The notes under the pieces were generated by a model, which did no database searches, was not told the origin of the DNA, and saw only the letters and a program-made list of their open reading frames with translations. Both the position numbers and the translations under genes were made by a program. From Spongiibacteraceae bacterium (GTDB lineage Bacteria; Pseudomonadota; Gammaproteobacteria; Pseudomonadales; Dasaniaceae): DNA of 64,000 nt. The DNA lies in the NCBI GenBank assembly GCA_028280715.1, contig JANQLG010000019.1:1-64000 (forward strand), given 5' to 3'. This document shows, piece by piece, positions 17,118-30,687 of this stretch (position 1 is its first letter; every line of letters begins with the position of its first letter).

Positions 17118-19565
17118 AAGTTCTTTAAGAAAACTTATATCAGGATGCTGCTGTATTGCGTTACTGATCAATTGTTTTGCATCGGCTAAGCGTTTTTGTT
17201 GTAGATATAATGCAATGATGCCGTTGTAAAATTCCGGGTTGAGAGAGTCTAGCTGCAGTGCGCTGAAATAGGCTTTTTCCGCTTCCTTTATTTCGCCCTG
17301 TTGATGATGGATCACTGCCAGGTTATACCATGCTCTGCTGTTACCCAGTTCACCTGCTTTGCTAAGAGATACTTTAGCGCTCTCATAATTACCCACTTCT
17401 GCTAATAGTAGCCCCAATGAAAAATGAACCAGTGGTGCATTCGGTTCTTGTTCTAGTATTGTGCGAAATACTGCTTCAGCTTGTTCAAGTTTTCCAGTTT
17501 GATAATGGAGGTTAGCCAAATTAAACCGTGCCGCATTAAAACGACCATCAATCGTCAGCGCTTTAATATAAGCTTGTTCCGAATCTCTCAGCCTGCCAGT
17601 TTTTTGGGCATTAATCGCAATCTCCAATTGAGTACCGGGAAATTCCATATTGGCCCGTAAAAACTCGTCATATTCTTTTTCTGCTTTATTAAACGCATTG
17701 CGATAGTTAGTACTGATTTGACGTTTCGGCACGTCAATAAGGCTGCGATAAGTGGCAATTCTTACAGAGCGCACTGGATCATTTAACAAAGGCTGCAATA
17801 GGCTCAGCTTGTTAGCTGCAGGCAAGTCATAATAAGTTTGAGCGGCGGCCGTTCTGATTAAGGCTTGATCGGATAACAGCGCTGCTTGCATTAGCGATTG
17901 AATCTGTGGGTTTTGCATTTCAGAGGTTAACACTTGTGCAGCAGTTGCCCTGGTAATTGCCGGCTGAGCTTCATCCTGTAGCAAATTTATTAATGTTTGC
18001 AGTGATGCTGCTGTGTTTGATCTGGCTTGAATCAAAGTTTCTGAAAAATGTGCAGGTCGAGTAGGGCCAAACCATGCTTCAATTTGCTTGGCAGCCCATT
18101 CGGCATTTTGATCAGTGTGACATTGATTACAGGCATTGGGTGAATTCGAAACCATACTTAGATCGGGGCGCGGTACTCGGAAACTATGATCGCGACGAAA
18201 ATCATTGCCCATATAAATTTTACCCGGCATATGGCAATCGACACACTGTGTGCCGGTGGCATGTTCACCAGCATTGGTGTTAATTGTATTGGCGCTAACT
18301 TTACTGCTACTAACTGTATTGCTATGGTGGTGGTGATTAGGGGAATCATACTGAGCCGGGTTATGGCACTGTCCACACAATGCATTGCCCTCAATTTTAA
18401 GTGATGCACTATGTGGTTCATGGCATTGAATACAACTGACATTGGCGTGATACATTTTGCTTTGAATAAATGAACCATAGACAAACACTTCATCCAGTAT
18501 TTGTCCGTCAGGGTGATAAAGCCCTTCACTTAATACTTCAGGGCGGTAGTGGTCTAAAAAATTGTTGCTATCATGACGAAAGGTTTTGGTTAGTGCTTGC
18601 CTGCGTGAATGGCAGCGGGCGCATTTGTCGACCAATACTTTCGGAGGTGTACCGGTCTGCATATCGATAAATAGATTTTCAATGTTCTCTGATAAAGTAT
18701 TGTTTTGAAATAGCTCGACATGCTGTTTGCCAGGTCCGTGGCAGGATTCACAACTGACATCAATTTCCGACCATGTAGTTTCATAGTGCCCAGTTTCAGG
18801 ATCAAAATTTTTATCAAGGTTCGTTGAATGGCAGTCAGCACACATACTGTTCCAGTTTAAACCACCTTTGGTCCAATGAATCCACTCATCAACTTGTACA
18901 CCTTGACCTTCCTGCAGATCAAACCATTGGTTGTTGATGGTATCCCAGGCAATGGGTAATGCTTGCAGTTTGCCGTCTGGAAATTTTACGAGGTACTGCT
19001 GTAATGGCTCAGTGCCAAAGGTGTACTCAATAGAGTATTTTTTAGTCACATTATTGCTAGTAGACGTATTATCAGTGACAGTGTTATCGGTGAAGGTACT
19101 ATTAATGGTGGTGTTATTGGTAAGAGTTTCGACAAAAAAACGGCCTTCAGATTGAGTAAAAGTGCCCTGAAAGTTTTCTGATTTATAGGTCGTATTATTA
19201 AAATTACCTTTGACGGTATCCGGTGTCGCTATTTGCATTGACTCATCGTGGTGAGAGCCTTGCCACATAACAAACTGGTCTTCATGACAACTACGACAGG
19301 TGCTGCTGCCAACATAGTGGTTATTAATGTGGCTATCCATGCGGTTATCTATATGAGCTATATGACTATTCATCGTTAAAGATGAGATGTCATCGCTCTG
19401 TGGATCGTTCTCATCTACAGTATTGTTGTCAGCTTTGACAGTTTCTGTCGCATCTGATGAAAACCCTGAGTCAGAATCAGAGTTAACAAGGTAAATGAGA
19501 ATGGCTAATAAAGCGAAGGCAATTGATAGAATAATGCCGAGGTTTTTTCTTCTAGGTATGCTCAT
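17091..19565 (-). CDS. Octaheme c-type cytochrome with C-terminal TPR repeats
   Basis: 824 aa. A single N-terminal membrane segment (about residues 9-27) anchors a periplasmic protein. Eight CxxCH heme c motifs follow (CRSCH, CADCH, CESCH, CARCH, CIQCH, CGQCH, CVDCH, CNQCH), in an arrangement like the cytochrome c554/doubled-CxxCH proteins. Next come an alpha-helical HEAT-like stretch and about four tetratricopeptide repeats (roughly residues 640-810). Redox role unknown; TPRs suggest a protein partner. Low-complexity Asn/Thr-rich and His/Asn/Ser-rich inserts lie between heme motifs. It needs a cytochrome c maturation system, not seen here, and stands alone as a transcription unit. Confidence 0.92.
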   Translation of the reverse strand: MSIPRRKNLGIILSIAFALLAILIYLVNSDSDSGFSSDATETVKADNNTVDENDPQSDDISSLTMNSHIAHIDNRMDSHINNHYVGSSTCRSCHEDQFVMWQGSHHDESMQIATPDTVKGNFNNTTYKSENFQGTFTQSEGRFFVETLTNNTTINSTFTDNTVTDNTSTSNNVTKKYSIEYTFGTEPLQQYLVKFPDGKLQALPIAWDTINNQWFDLQEGQGVQVDEWIHWTKGGLNWNSMCADCHSTNLDKNFDPETGHYETTWSEIDVSCESCHGPGKQHVELFQNNTLSENIENLFIDMQTGTPPKVLVDKCARCHSRRQALTKTFRHDSNNFLDHYRPEVLSEGLYHPDGQILDEVFVYGSFIQSKMYHANVSCIQCHEPHSASLKIEGNALCGQCHNPAQYDSPNHHHHSNTVSSSKVSANTINTNAGEHATGTQCVDCHMPGKIYMGNDFRRDHSFRVPRPDLSMVSNSPNACNQCHTDQNAEWAAKQIEAWFGPTRPAHFSETLIQARSNTAASLQTLINLLQDEAQPAITRATAAQVLTSEMQNPQIQSLMQAALLSDQALIRTAAAQTYYDLPAANKLSLLQPLLNDPVRSVRIATYRSLIDVPKRQISTNYRNAFNKAEKEYDEFLRANMEFPGTQLEIAINAQKTGRLRDSEQAYIKALTIDGRFNAARFNLANLHYQTGKLEQAEAVFRTILEQEPNAPLVHFSLGLLLAEVGNYESAKVSLSKAGELGNSRAWYNLAVIHHQQGEIKEAEKAYFSALQLDSLNPEFYNGIIALYLQQKRLADAKQLISNAIQQHPDISFLKELEWSLNNMQ

Positions 19566-19656
19566 GGGCCATATTATAAAAGAGGCTATGAATAGCTGCG
19601 AGCAATAGTTTTACTTTTATGAGATTAGAGAGTATGTAGTGGAGGGCGGGATTATT

Positions 19657-20346
19657 TCAACATTCTCCGACATCATTGGATAAATAGTTTTGTAAACTGA
19701 TTTGCTCAGAAGTTGTGAAATGGCTGTTAACAGAGGTTAATTGTTGTATGCGGTCAACACGAAAACTACGGTAAGCATCTCGCAATTCACACCAGCTAAT
19801 CAATGTCCAGATCTTTCCCCAATAGACCAGTCCCAGAGGCCAGATAATGCGCTCTGAATAGTTATTTTTTTCATCGTGATATTCAATAACCACCTTGTAC
19901 TTTTTCTTAATGGCATTACGTAATTGCTGATTGAACTGAGAGAAGGGTTGTTGCTCATAGTTAGGTACTAATAATGTTTCTTCGGCATGGCTCAACAGAT
20001 GGTGTAATCGATCAGGCAGTACGGCTCTGATTTTTTCCAATGCGCCATCGGCAGATTGGCTGAGCCCTTTATCGCTCCAGCCCTGTACCATTCTGACACC
20101 AAGAATCAATGCTTCCAGCTCTGTTTCGTCAAACATAATAGGCGATAACAGGCTGCCTTTTTGTAGAATGTAGCCTACTCCTGCTTCACCTTCGATGGGG
20201 ATACCAGACAAAATAAGCGCCTGCACATCACGGTAAATGGTACGTTCAGATACCTGCAGGTGCTCGGCCAGCGCCTGGGCAGTTATTGCCCGGCGCCGGC
20301 TTTGCAGCAGAGTCAGAATTTTTAACAGGCGCTCGGCTTTTTGCAT
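19657..20346 (-). CDS. YafY-type HTH/WYL-domain transcriptional regulator
   Basis: 229 aa. The N-terminal HTH_11 winged helix (LLKILTLLQSRRRAITAQAL followed by HLQVSERTIYRDVQAL) is followed by a WYL-type sensor domain. The usual C-terminal extension domain is short. Its start lies 3 bp after the ABM-like gene, and both follow the VOC gene, so the regulator probably controls this three-gene unit. Regulators of this group often sit beside glyoxalase-fold genes. Confidence 0.88.
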   Translation of the reverse strand: MQKAERLLKILTLLQSRRRAITAQALAEHLQVSERTIYRDVQALILSGIPIEGEAGVGYILQKGSLLSPIMFDETELEALILGVRMVQGWSDKGLSQSADGALEKIRAVLPDRLHHLLSHAEETLLVPNYEQQPFSQFNQQLRNAIKKKYKVVIEYHDEKNNYSERIIWPLGLVYWGKIWTLISWCELRDAYRSFRVDRIQQLTSVNSHFTTSEQISLQNYLSNDVGEC

Positions 20347-20349
20347 TAA

Positions 20350-20673
20350 TCAGGCGGCTTCAGTCTCGTGGTAGGCTTCACTAAAGGCTGTCATTTTACG
20401 CATCGTGGCAGAGCTGTCATCCACTAATGCCATGATAGATTTGCCGACTTCGCTTTGCATAAACTGTTCCCCGGCTTTAGTCATATCTTCTGGTGTTTTC
20501 CAGTAGATAATATCGTGCCACAGATTGTTTTCATCGACACTGAGCGAGCGATAAATAAAGCCGGACTGTTCCAGTAAAAAAGCTGACATTGCTTCGTTAG
20601 TTGCCGCCAGCTGATCGGTAGTGGCGGTTTTATTTAACTTAAATGTGACTACTTCAATGGTTGAAGGTTGCAT
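20350..20673 (-). CDS. ABM-like dimeric alpha-beta barrel protein
   Basis: 107 aa. Length and layout (beta strand VVTFKLNKTA, helix, GFIYRSLSVDE, WHDIIYWKT) fit the ferredoxin-like dimeric alpha-beta barrel group that includes antibiotic biosynthesis monooxygenase-like domains. Enzymatic activity cannot be inferred. It is the middle gene of the VOC-ABM-WYL unit. Confidence 0.7.
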   Translation of the reverse strand: MQPSTIEVVTFKLNKTATTDQLAATNEAMSAFLLEQSGFIYRSLSVDENNLWHDIIYWKTPEDMTKAGEQFMQSEVGKSIMALVDDSSATMRKMTAFSEAYHETEAA

Positions 20674-20730
20674 AATGTTTATCCTTAATAATAAGTAGTT
20701 TACGGTTTAGAGAGTTAGGGAACTCAACAA

Positions 20731-21153
20731 TTACTGTTGTGCTTCGTCCCAGTACATCGCTTCGATTTTGTGGCCATCCAGGTCGCGAACAAAGCAGCCA
20801 TAGTAAGCATCGCTGTACTGAGGGCGTGGTCCTGGTTCTCCATCACAGGTTGCGCCGGCATCAATAGCTGCTTGATAAAACTCATGGACGGCTTGCTTGG
20901 TAGTTGCCAGAAAGGCGACATGGCTGCCATTGCCAACCGATGGCGGTTCGCGGTTAAAGGGCTCCTGTACCCAGAATTCCGGGTATTGTTTGCCGTAGCC
21001 CACGGCCTTAAATTCAGGTTCATCAAAAACACGCTTAGCGCCTACTGTTGCCAGCACTCGATCGTAGAATGCTATAGCCTTCTCAAATTGCGCGGTCCCG
21101 ACCGATAGATGTGAAATAATTGTGGGTGGTTCAAGGTTTTGGTTGTCAGTCAT
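20731..21153 (-). CDS. VOC (glyoxalase/bleomycin-resistance) family protein
   Basis: 140 aa with two beta-alpha-beta-beta-beta modules. Likely metal ligands include His15 (ISHLSVGT), a His in GSHVAFLA and the Glu near the C-terminus (GHKIEAMYW). VOC proteins bind metals and act as isomerases, dioxygenases or binding proteins, and the substrate is unknown. First gene of the small operon ending with the WYL regulator. Confidence 0.88.
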   Translation of the reverse strand: MTDNQNLEPPTIISHLSVGTAQFEKAIAFYDRVLATVGAKRVFDEPEFKAVGYGKQYPEFWVQEPFNREPPSVGNGSHVAFLATTKQAVHEFYQAAIDAGATCDGEPGPRPQYSDAYYGCFVRDLDGHKIEAMYWDEAQQ

Positions 21154-21271
21154 ATCGCCTCCTGTTGCTGATTGGTTAGAGAGGCTAGTTTACGCAGTGC
21201 TACTGACAGGGTATGTCAGTAGAGTTGTAGAAGAGGTTATACAGAGCTAATGAAGAGTTAATCAGAAGCCG

Positions 21272-22471
21272 CTAAGAAAATTTGCGCAGCACGAACATAT
21301 TGGTAGTGCCCTGTACCAATATACTGAACAGCACCACACCAAATACCATCGATTGAATGGTCCACCAATAAGGTAGTGTGGTCGGTAACGATAATACCAG
21401 TGCAATAGCGATAGCCCCGCGCAGGCCCCCCCAAACTAAAATGATTTGCCAGCCTCTGGATAGTCCAATACCAAATGCTTTGGTCAGGAATGAGCAGCTG
21501 CCGATGGCTATTGCGCGTGACAGTAATGCAGCGATGATAGCGATAAGCATGGCCAGCCATTGGCTGACAAACATATCAACGGTAATCACCAAACCCATGA
21601 TGGCAAATAGCAAACCATTAAGAAATAAACCCAGCCATTCCCAGGTTTCGTTAATCCCTGCTCCTACTGTGTCTTCCACTTCTTTTAGTGAAAAACGGGT
21701 GATCAGTGCTGTTAGCATGACCGCCATAATGCCGGAAACATGTAATAAATGTTCTGCGATATAAAAGCTGGCAAAGGCACTGAATACTAAAAGAAAACGA
21801 CTGGCAATTGACGACTTGATGAGTAATACCGCCACTGTAGTAATAAGTCCCGTCACAATGCCGAATACCACACCACCAAAAAAGACCATGGCAAAAAAAC
21901 TGAAGTAGTTGCTTTCAGCACTTACTGACTGTGTTGCAATACTGATAAAAATGGAAAATAACACAATCACAGTTGCATCGTTAAATAGACTCTCTCCTTC
22001 AAACAGGGTTGAAAGATCCTTTGGTGCTTTGATCGTACGCAGTTGCGAGATAACCGCGGCGGGGTCGGTTGCCGCCACAATAGCGCCAGTGATAAATGCT
22101 GCCATCCAGGGAAAGCCAGAGGGATGATTAATACCAAAATAAACCAGGCAAGCAGTGATAGCTGCGCTAATCAATACACCTAATGTTGCCATGATTAAAA
22201 TTGGCAACAGCCATTTTTTTAATAGAGCAGGTTTAATATGCCAGGCAGCCTCAAAAATGAGGATAGGAAGGATGATGAAAAAAACAATATCCTGCAGATT
22301 ATAAGCTCTGATGCCGGTATCGAAATCCACATAGCCGAGTCCAAGACCGGCAATAAAACCGGTTAACAGGCAGGCGAGTGTCAGTTCCAATTTGATAAAG
22401 CGGTTAATCAATAAGCCGATAATAACGAGACTGCTTAGTGCCAGAATTTGGCCTGTAATGCTGACAACCAT
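21272..22471 (-). CDS. Na+/H+ antiporter, CPA1 (NhaP-like) family
   Basis: 399 aa with about 12 membrane segments and only a very short C-terminal tail. The CPA1 ion-binding helix is recognised in GAIVAATDPAAVISQL and the conserved FEGESLFNDATVIVLF follows. It would exchange Na+ (or K+) for H+ across the inner membrane. It lies 78 bp downstream of the FMN glutamate-synthase-like gene on the same strand, so co-transcription is possible. Confidence 0.92.
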   Translation of the reverse strand: MVVSITGQILALSSLVIIGLLINRFIKLELTLACLLTGFIAGLGLGYVDFDTGIRAYNLQDIVFFIILPILIFEAAWHIKPALLKKWLLPILIMATLGVLISAAITACLVYFGINHPSGFPWMAAFITGAIVAATDPAAVISQLRTIKAPKDLSTLFEGESLFNDATVIVLFSIFISIATQSVSAESNYFSFFAMVFFGGVVFGIVTGLITTVAVLLIKSSIASRFLLVFSAFASFYIAEHLLHVSGIMAVMLTALITRFSLKEVEDTVGAGINETWEWLGLFLNGLLFAIMGLVITVDMFVSQWLAMLIAIIAALLSRAIAIGSCSFLTKAFGIGLSRGWQIILVWGGLRGAIAIALVLSLPTTLPYWWTIQSMVFGVVLFSILVQGTTNMFVLRKFS

Positions 22472-22549
22472 GCTGGACTCCTTTGCATACCGGGCTATTT
22501 TAGTAATTAGCTTTCGGTTAGAAGGTATTAATAGTCTTTTTAAGCGTAG

Positions 22550-24079
22550 TCAATTAACTTCAGTTACAGCAATATATTCGGTATTAGTCTCCGGAATAGG
22601 ATGTTGCTCAGATAATAAAACCGATTGACCACTATTTTGGATTACACGCACATGTTTTCGTTCCAACTTACGTGGCTGTGAGACACCGCAAGAGTGTGCA
22701 ATTAATCCCACACCATAAACGATTTTTTCTGCGTAATTGGCAACCCGGTCAGCTTTAACCGCAGGCACTAAGCCGCGTTGTAAATCAGTTTTGTGGGTGG
22801 TGATGCCAGTTGGGCAGGTGTTTTTATTACATTGCAGAGCCTGGATACAGCCTAACGCAAACATAAAGCCGCGGGCAGAGGTGATAAAGTCGGCACCTAC
22901 CGCCAGGGCCCAGGCAACTCGGCCGGGGGTAATCATTTTACCTGAGGCGATAACTTTAATACGCTCTTTCAAGTTATATTGGTGCAGCATATTAACTACT
23001 AGTGGTAGGCTTTCCTGCAGCGGCATACCCACATAATCGAGTAACGGCTGTGGGGCAGCACCAGTACCACCATCGGCGCTGTCGATAGTGATAAAATCTG
23101 GCGCGCTTTTGTTGCCGCGCTGATGAATTTCCTTAAACAAATCGTCGAAAAAACTCAATTCACCCACTACCATTTTGAAACCCACCGGTTTGCCGGTGAC
23201 CTGGCGGATATGATCAATCATATCCAGTAAGTCGCCGACATTGCGGACATCGGTATGGCCGTTAGGGCTGATAGAAGCTTGCCCTTCAGGTATTCCGCGA
23301 ATGTTAGCAATTTCATTGGACACTTTTTCTTTAGGTAAGATACCGCCTTTGCCGGGTTTGGCGCCTTGACTCATTTTAATTTCAAACATTCGCACTTGTT
23401 TGCGATCGGCAATAGCGCGCAGTTTGTCATCGCATAATTCACCGTCGTGATTGCGTACACCGTATTTAGCGGTACCTATCTGAAATACAATGTCGCAACC
23501 GCCTTCAAGGTGGTAGGGAGATAATCCTCCTTCACCGGTGTTGAGCCAAATGCCGGCTTTGCGAGCACCCTTTGACAGTGCTTCCACCGCAGGTTTGGAA
23601 ATAGCGCCATAGCTCATGGCCGATACATTAATAATCGATTTGGTAGTGTAAGGTTGTTGGCAACTACCTTCGCCAATGGTGACCGGCTGCGGTTCAGCGA
23701 TGTCTTCTTCCAGAGCGGGGAAGGGGCTGTTGAGAAATATCACATCGCCTTCGTGATCTAATGCGCGCGTTGAACCAAAGGCGAGGGTGGTATCGACATT
23801 TTTTGCTGCGCGGTAAACCCATGATCGCTCAGCCCGATTAAAAGGCAACTCCTCTCGATCCATGGCAAAAAAGTATTGCCGAAAAAATTCACCCAAGTGT
23901 TCAAAGAAATAACGAAAACGACCGACAATCGGATAATTACGGCGGATAGTGTGTGACGTTTGATGGGTGTCTACCAGGTACATGACCAGGAGGCTTAATA
24001 ATCCAATGCCTAAAGCCAATAATAGAAACAGAGCACTCCATTGAATAACTGCTTGGGCGAGTTGTTGTAATTCAGCCAT
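22550..24079 (-). CDS. FMN-binding glutamate synthase family protein, membrane-anchored
   Basis: 509 aa. A single N-terminal hydrophobic segment (about residues 13-34) precedes a stand-alone glutamate-synthase central/FMN domain. Family motifs include SAMSYGAISKPAVEALSKGA, TGEGGLSPYH, and KPGKGGILP, with the Cys-rich CNKNTCPTGITTH near residue 434 corresponding to the Fe-S and FMN region of GltB. It lacks the glutaminase domain, so it is not a complete glutamate synthase. Physiological reaction of these short homologues is uncertain. Confidence 0.9.
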   Translation of the reverse strand: MAELQQLAQAVIQWSALFLLLALGIGLLSLLVMYLVDTHQTSHTIRRNYPIVGRFRYFFEHLGEFFRQYFFAMDREELPFNRAERSWVYRAAKNVDTTLAFGSTRALDHEGDVIFLNSPFPALEEDIAEPQPVTIGEGSCQQPYTTKSIINVSAMSYGAISKPAVEALSKGARKAGIWLNTGEGGLSPYHLEGGCDIVFQIGTAKYGVRNHDGELCDDKLRAIADRKQVRMFEIKMSQGAKPGKGGILPKEKVSNEIANIRGIPEGQASISPNGHTDVRNVGDLLDMIDHIRQVTGKPVGFKMVVGELSFFDDLFKEIHQRGNKSAPDFITIDSADGGTGAAPQPLLDYVGMPLQESLPLVVNMLHQYNLKERIKVIASGKMITPGRVAWALAVGADFITSARGFMFALGCIQALQCNKNTCPTGITTHKTDLQRGLVPAVKADRVANYAEKIVYGVGLIAHSCGVSQPRKLERKHVRVIQNSGQSVLLSEQHPIPETNTEYIAVTEVN

Positions 24080-24294
24080 ATAGTAGCCCTATGAGTAGCA
24101 TGATGAATGGTACATAGTATTCGAGCATCCTCAACAAAAGTAAATGCTATGATATATTTCATTGGTTTTCTTATGGAACAAATTTTGAGAGGATTGCTAC
24201 CAGCTAAAATGGTATTTGATCAGTGGGATGACAGTAATAGAAAAATACTAAGTTACTGATTACTCTCTAATAGTCTCATTCAGGAAGAGAACAC

Positions 24295-27420
<3,126 letters not shown>

Positions 27421-27427
27421 TCGATAG

Positions 27428-27457
27428 ATTGGCTTGAAAACGATATTTTAAGCCAAT
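27428..27457. terminator. Hairpin between convergent genes
   Basis: An ATTGGCTT/AAGCCAAT inverted repeat (8 bp, 14-base loop) lies just after the OmpA-KAP stop and overlaps the last codons of the convergent acetyltransferase gene. Confidence 0.5.
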
Positions 27458-28041
27458 TTATACTGCAGGTGTTGTTTAACACCTGGCCATTCATTGTTGA
27501 TGATACTGAAAATAACAGAATCTCTGATACGGCCGTCAGGCATTACTATATGACTACGTAAAATGCCTTCCTGCTTAGCGCCCAGGCGTAAAATAGCATT
27601 ACGTGATTTGGTATTGAGATAATCGGTAAGGAATTCAACACGATTAACGCCGAGTACTTCAAAAGAATGCATTAACATTAACAATTTTGCTTCAGTATTG
27701 AGCGCAGTTCTCTGGTGTGACTCACCCAAAAAAGTAAATCCAATTTCTACCCGGCCGTTGTTTAAATCTGCCTTCATAAAACGAGTGGAGCCGGCAACAG
27801 TGCCTGTTGTTTTATCAATAGTGGCAAAGGTTAAGCCATCACCTGCCTGATGGAGTGCATTAGCTTGCTGTATAAAGTCATCGATATCATTAGGGTGGGG
27901 TACTTTGGTGACAAATAATTTCCATAGCTCACCATCATTAATGGCTTGGCACAGCGCTTCTTTATGGTGATCTTTGAGTGGCTCTAAGCGCACATATTCT
28001 CCTTCTAGTGTCACTTCTTCAAAAACGACTTTGTCAAACAA
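27448..28041 (-). CDS. GNAT acetyltransferase, RimJ/RimL-like
   Basis: 197 aa. N-terminal VRLEPLKDHHKEALCQAI and the acceptor/CoA-binding region GFTFLGESHQRTALNTEAKLL follow the RimL-like layout (a Q-R-T version of the pyrophosphate loop), with the conserved RVEFLTDYLNTKSRNAILRLG helix. It would transfer acetyl from acetyl-CoA to an amine; the target is unknown. AAGGAG lies upstream of its ATG. Confidence 0.88.
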   Translation of the reverse strand: MFDKVVFEEVTLEGEYVRLEPLKDHHKEALCQAINDGELWKLFVTKVPHPNDIDDFIQQANALHQAGDGLTFATIDKTTGTVAGSTRFMKADLNNGRVEIGFTFLGESHQRTALNTEAKLLMLMHSFEVLGVNRVEFLTDYLNTKSRNAILRLGAKQEGILRSHIVMPDGRIRDSVIFSIINNEWPGVKQHLQYKLA

Positions 28042-28179
28042 CTGTTTTCTCCTTAAGACTTTTTAATAAAGGGTCATTTTTTATTGGTATGAATTTCAGA
28101 AATTATTTTGAGCACATACAACAATACAACAACCTTAACTGTAATAAATTATAAGGCTGCTCTATTGTCTATGAAAAGA

Positions 28180-28947
28180 CTAACTGGTTTTTTGCTCGGG
28201 AAATAATTTATTAATCAGGTCTATTGGTAATGGAAACACAATAGTAGAGCTTTTATCACCGGCAATATGGGTGAGTGTTTGCAAATAACGCAATTGCAGT
28301 GCCTGTGGCTGTTCCGCCAAAATGCGCGATGCATCAGCCAGTTTTTCTGCAGCCTCAAATTCGCCTTGAGAATGAATCACTTTGGCGCGCCGTTCCCGTT
28401 CAGCCTCGGCTTGTTTGGCGATAGCGCGAATCATACTTTCATCAAGGTCGACATGTTTGATTTCAACATTGGAAACTTTAATACCCCAGGCATCGGTTTG
28501 TTTATCGAGGTTATTTTGAATATCGGCATTGAGCGTTTCCCGTTCCGCCAGCATCTCATCGAGTTCATGTTGGCCCAATACAGAACGCAATGTCGTTTGT
28601 GATAATTGACTGGTAGCCTCAAGAAAATTTTCCACTTGGATAATCGCCTTTTGTGGGTCGATTACGCGAAAGTAAATAACGGCATTCACTTTTACTGACA
28701 CATTATCGCGTGAAATAACATCTTGAGTCGGAACATCCATCACCACAGTACGCAAATCGACACGCACCATTTGTTGAATCACCGGGATAACAATGATCAA
28801 ACCTGGCCCCTTTACTTTATAGAATCGTCCCAGTAAAAAAATAACACCGCGTTCGTACTCACGCAGTACTCGAAAGGTTGAAACTAAAATAGCCAGAAAT
28901 AAAATGACTAAGGTAAGAAAGAAATAGCTCTCGGTATTAATCATCAT
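28180..28947 (-). CDS. Slipin, SPFH/stomatin-family membrane protein
   Basis: 255 aa. An N-terminal hydrophobic hairpin (residues 8-25) is followed by the SPFH domain ([32 protein letters not shown]) and a coiled-coil with [11 protein letters not shown]. Slipins form membrane-associated oligomers and are encoded with an NfeD-type protease partner. Its start overlaps the stop of the upstream NfeD gene (ATGA), implying coupled translation. Confidence 0.93.
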   Translation of the reverse strand: MMINTESYFFLTLVILFLAILVSTFRVLREYERGVIFLLGRFYKVKGPGLIIVIPVIQQMVRVDLRTVVMDVPTQDVISRDNVSVKVNAVIYFRVIDPQKAIIQVENFLEATSQLSQTTLRSVLGQHELDEMLAERETLNADIQNNLDKQTDAWGIKVSNVEIKHVDLDESMIRAIAKQAEAERERRAKVIHSQGEFEAAEKLADASRILAEQPQALQLRYLQTLTHIAGDKSSTIVFPLPIDLINKLFPEQKTS

Positions 28948-30374
28948 GATTCTCCTCGAAGTTTTTCAACGTGCAAGACTACGCCCTCGGCCGTCTTGAC
29001 TTTAACCTCATCGCCTACTGAAAGAGCTGAGTCACTTTCGACTTGCCAGAGTTCACCTTCAAGCCGCGCCATTGCTTGACCGTTATGAATGGCTTCTATT
29101 GGCGCCGATAACCCCTGCAAACTACTGAGCCCCGAAACTACTGCTCGGCGACGAGTTCGCAGCAGCATGCCGATGACTAAAAACACGATTGCCGCACTGG
29201 CAACAGCCAAAGCGACAATGACAGGCATCGCAATCTGGTAGGCGGGGATATCGGTATCCATCAACATGATCGAACCAAAAATAAAAGCCACGACGCCACC
29301 CAAACCGAGAACACCAAAGCTCGGCACAAAGGCTTCCGCCACCATTAGCAGCACACCCAATAGCATTAGCCCCAGCCCGGTATAGCTGATCGGTAATACC
29401 TGAAAGGCGTAGAGGGCTAATAACACACAGATGGCGCCGACAATACCGGGCACACCTAAACCGGGATTGGAAAATTCAAAGATCAATCCATACATGCCAA
29501 TCAGAATTAAAATGTAAGCGACATTGGGGTCGGTGATAACAGCCAAGAACTTGCTGTGCCAGTCGGGTTGGTGGTAACTGATGTCAACTTGATCAGTATT
29601 CAGGGTGACAGTTTTATCCTTTAACTCAACCTCCCGACCATTCACTTGCTGCAGTAAATCATCAATATCAATGGCGATAACATCGATAACATTTTTTTCC
29701 AGTGCTTGTGTTGAAGGCAAACTGGCAGCATCGACTACCGCCTTGGTAGCCCACTCAGCATTACGGCCGCGCATCTCAGCCAGTCCTTTGATGTAGGCGA
29801 CAGCATCATTGAGCACTTTGCGTTCCGTAGCGGTACTGCCGGGAATAATATCGTCATCAGTTTTGGGCTTTTCTTCTGTGACTTGTGCCTGATCTGATGG
29901 TTGATCAGCATCTGGTGTTTGTTTTTCAAGAGTTTGCGCTGGAGGCTGTTGTTCCGGTGGTTGAGGCGTAGGGAAGGAAGGTGCGCCAATCTGTACAGGA
30001 GTGGCAGCGCCTAAATTGGTAGCTGGTGACATAGCGGCAATATGACTGGCATATAGGATATAAGTGCCAGCACTGGCCGCACGTGCACCTTCTGGGAAAA
30101 CATAAGTGGCTATTGGCACAGGGGAGTTTAGTATGGCCTTGATCATATCGCGCATGGATTTATCGAGACCACCGGGTGTATCCATACGGATTACCACCAA
30201 ATCAGCACCAGCCTGATCAGCTTCCTCAATGCCTCTGATCATATAGTCAGCCACTGCCGGACCGATAGCGCCATTAACATCCAGAACCCACACGCGCGTG
30301 GTTGCGTTGGCAGAGCATGCAATCAGGGTAGCGCAGATAAAAAACGCTATTTGGTAGAGGTACGACAGTTTCAT
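28944..30374 (-). CDS. NfeD-family membrane serine protease (ClpP-class)
   Basis: 476 aa. A signal peptide ends near SANA, then a ClpP/SppA-type protease domain with the nucleophile Ser in [10 protein letters not shown] and a downstream Lys in [17 protein letters not shown] Pro/Gln-rich insertion (about 145-180) separates these. Four to five membrane segments and a C-terminal OB-fold NfeD domain follow. Homologues cleave stomatin/slipin C-termini, matching the overlapping slipin gene. ATG 30374 is chosen because a signal peptide begins there; an upstream in-frame start at 30461 would add 29 unlikely residues. Confidence 0.92.
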   Translation of the reverse strand: MKLSYLYQIAFFICATLIACSANATTRVWVLDVNGAIGPAVADYMIRGIEEADQAGADLVVIRMDTPGGLDKSMRDMIKAILNSPVPIATYVFPEGARAASAGTYILYASHIAAMSPATNLGAATPVQIGAPSFPTPQPPEQQPPAQTLEKQTPDADQPSDQAQVTEEKPKTDDDIIPGSTATERKVLNDAVAYIKGLAEMRGRNAEWATKAVVDAASLPSTQALEKNVIDVIAIDIDDLLQQVNGREVELKDKTVTLNTDQVDISYHQPDWHSKFLAVITDPNVAYILILIGMYGLIFEFSNPGLGVPGIVGAICVLLALYAFQVLPISYTGLGLMLLGVLLMVAEAFVPSFGVLGLGGVVAFIFGSIMLMDTDIPAYQIAMPVIVALAVASAAIVFLVIGMLLRTRRRAVVSGLSSLQGLSAPIEAIHNGQAMARLEGELWQVESDSALSVGDEVKVKTAEGVVLHVEKLRGES

Positions 30375-30687
30375 AGGCACTGCCTGTAGTGAGTAACACT
30401 GGCGTGATACATAATAAAGTATAGCCAGAATACGATTGAAAAGCGCTGCTGCAAAGAACAAACAGTGCTAAGTGATTGATTATTGATATAGAACAATGGT
30501 GGTCGAACATACTATGTTTTAACAGGGGAAGGCCTTAACAGGGCAAGGGGTTAAGAATGGAAAGGACTGAGCAGGGTAAGCTCTGTAAAATTCTCAATCG
30601 ATTCTGAATCCAATCGTGTCAGTTCAGGCATCTATAGATTGAACGGTGGCATTCAGCTGCTGACAATTTGACTAAAAGGAGTAAACA

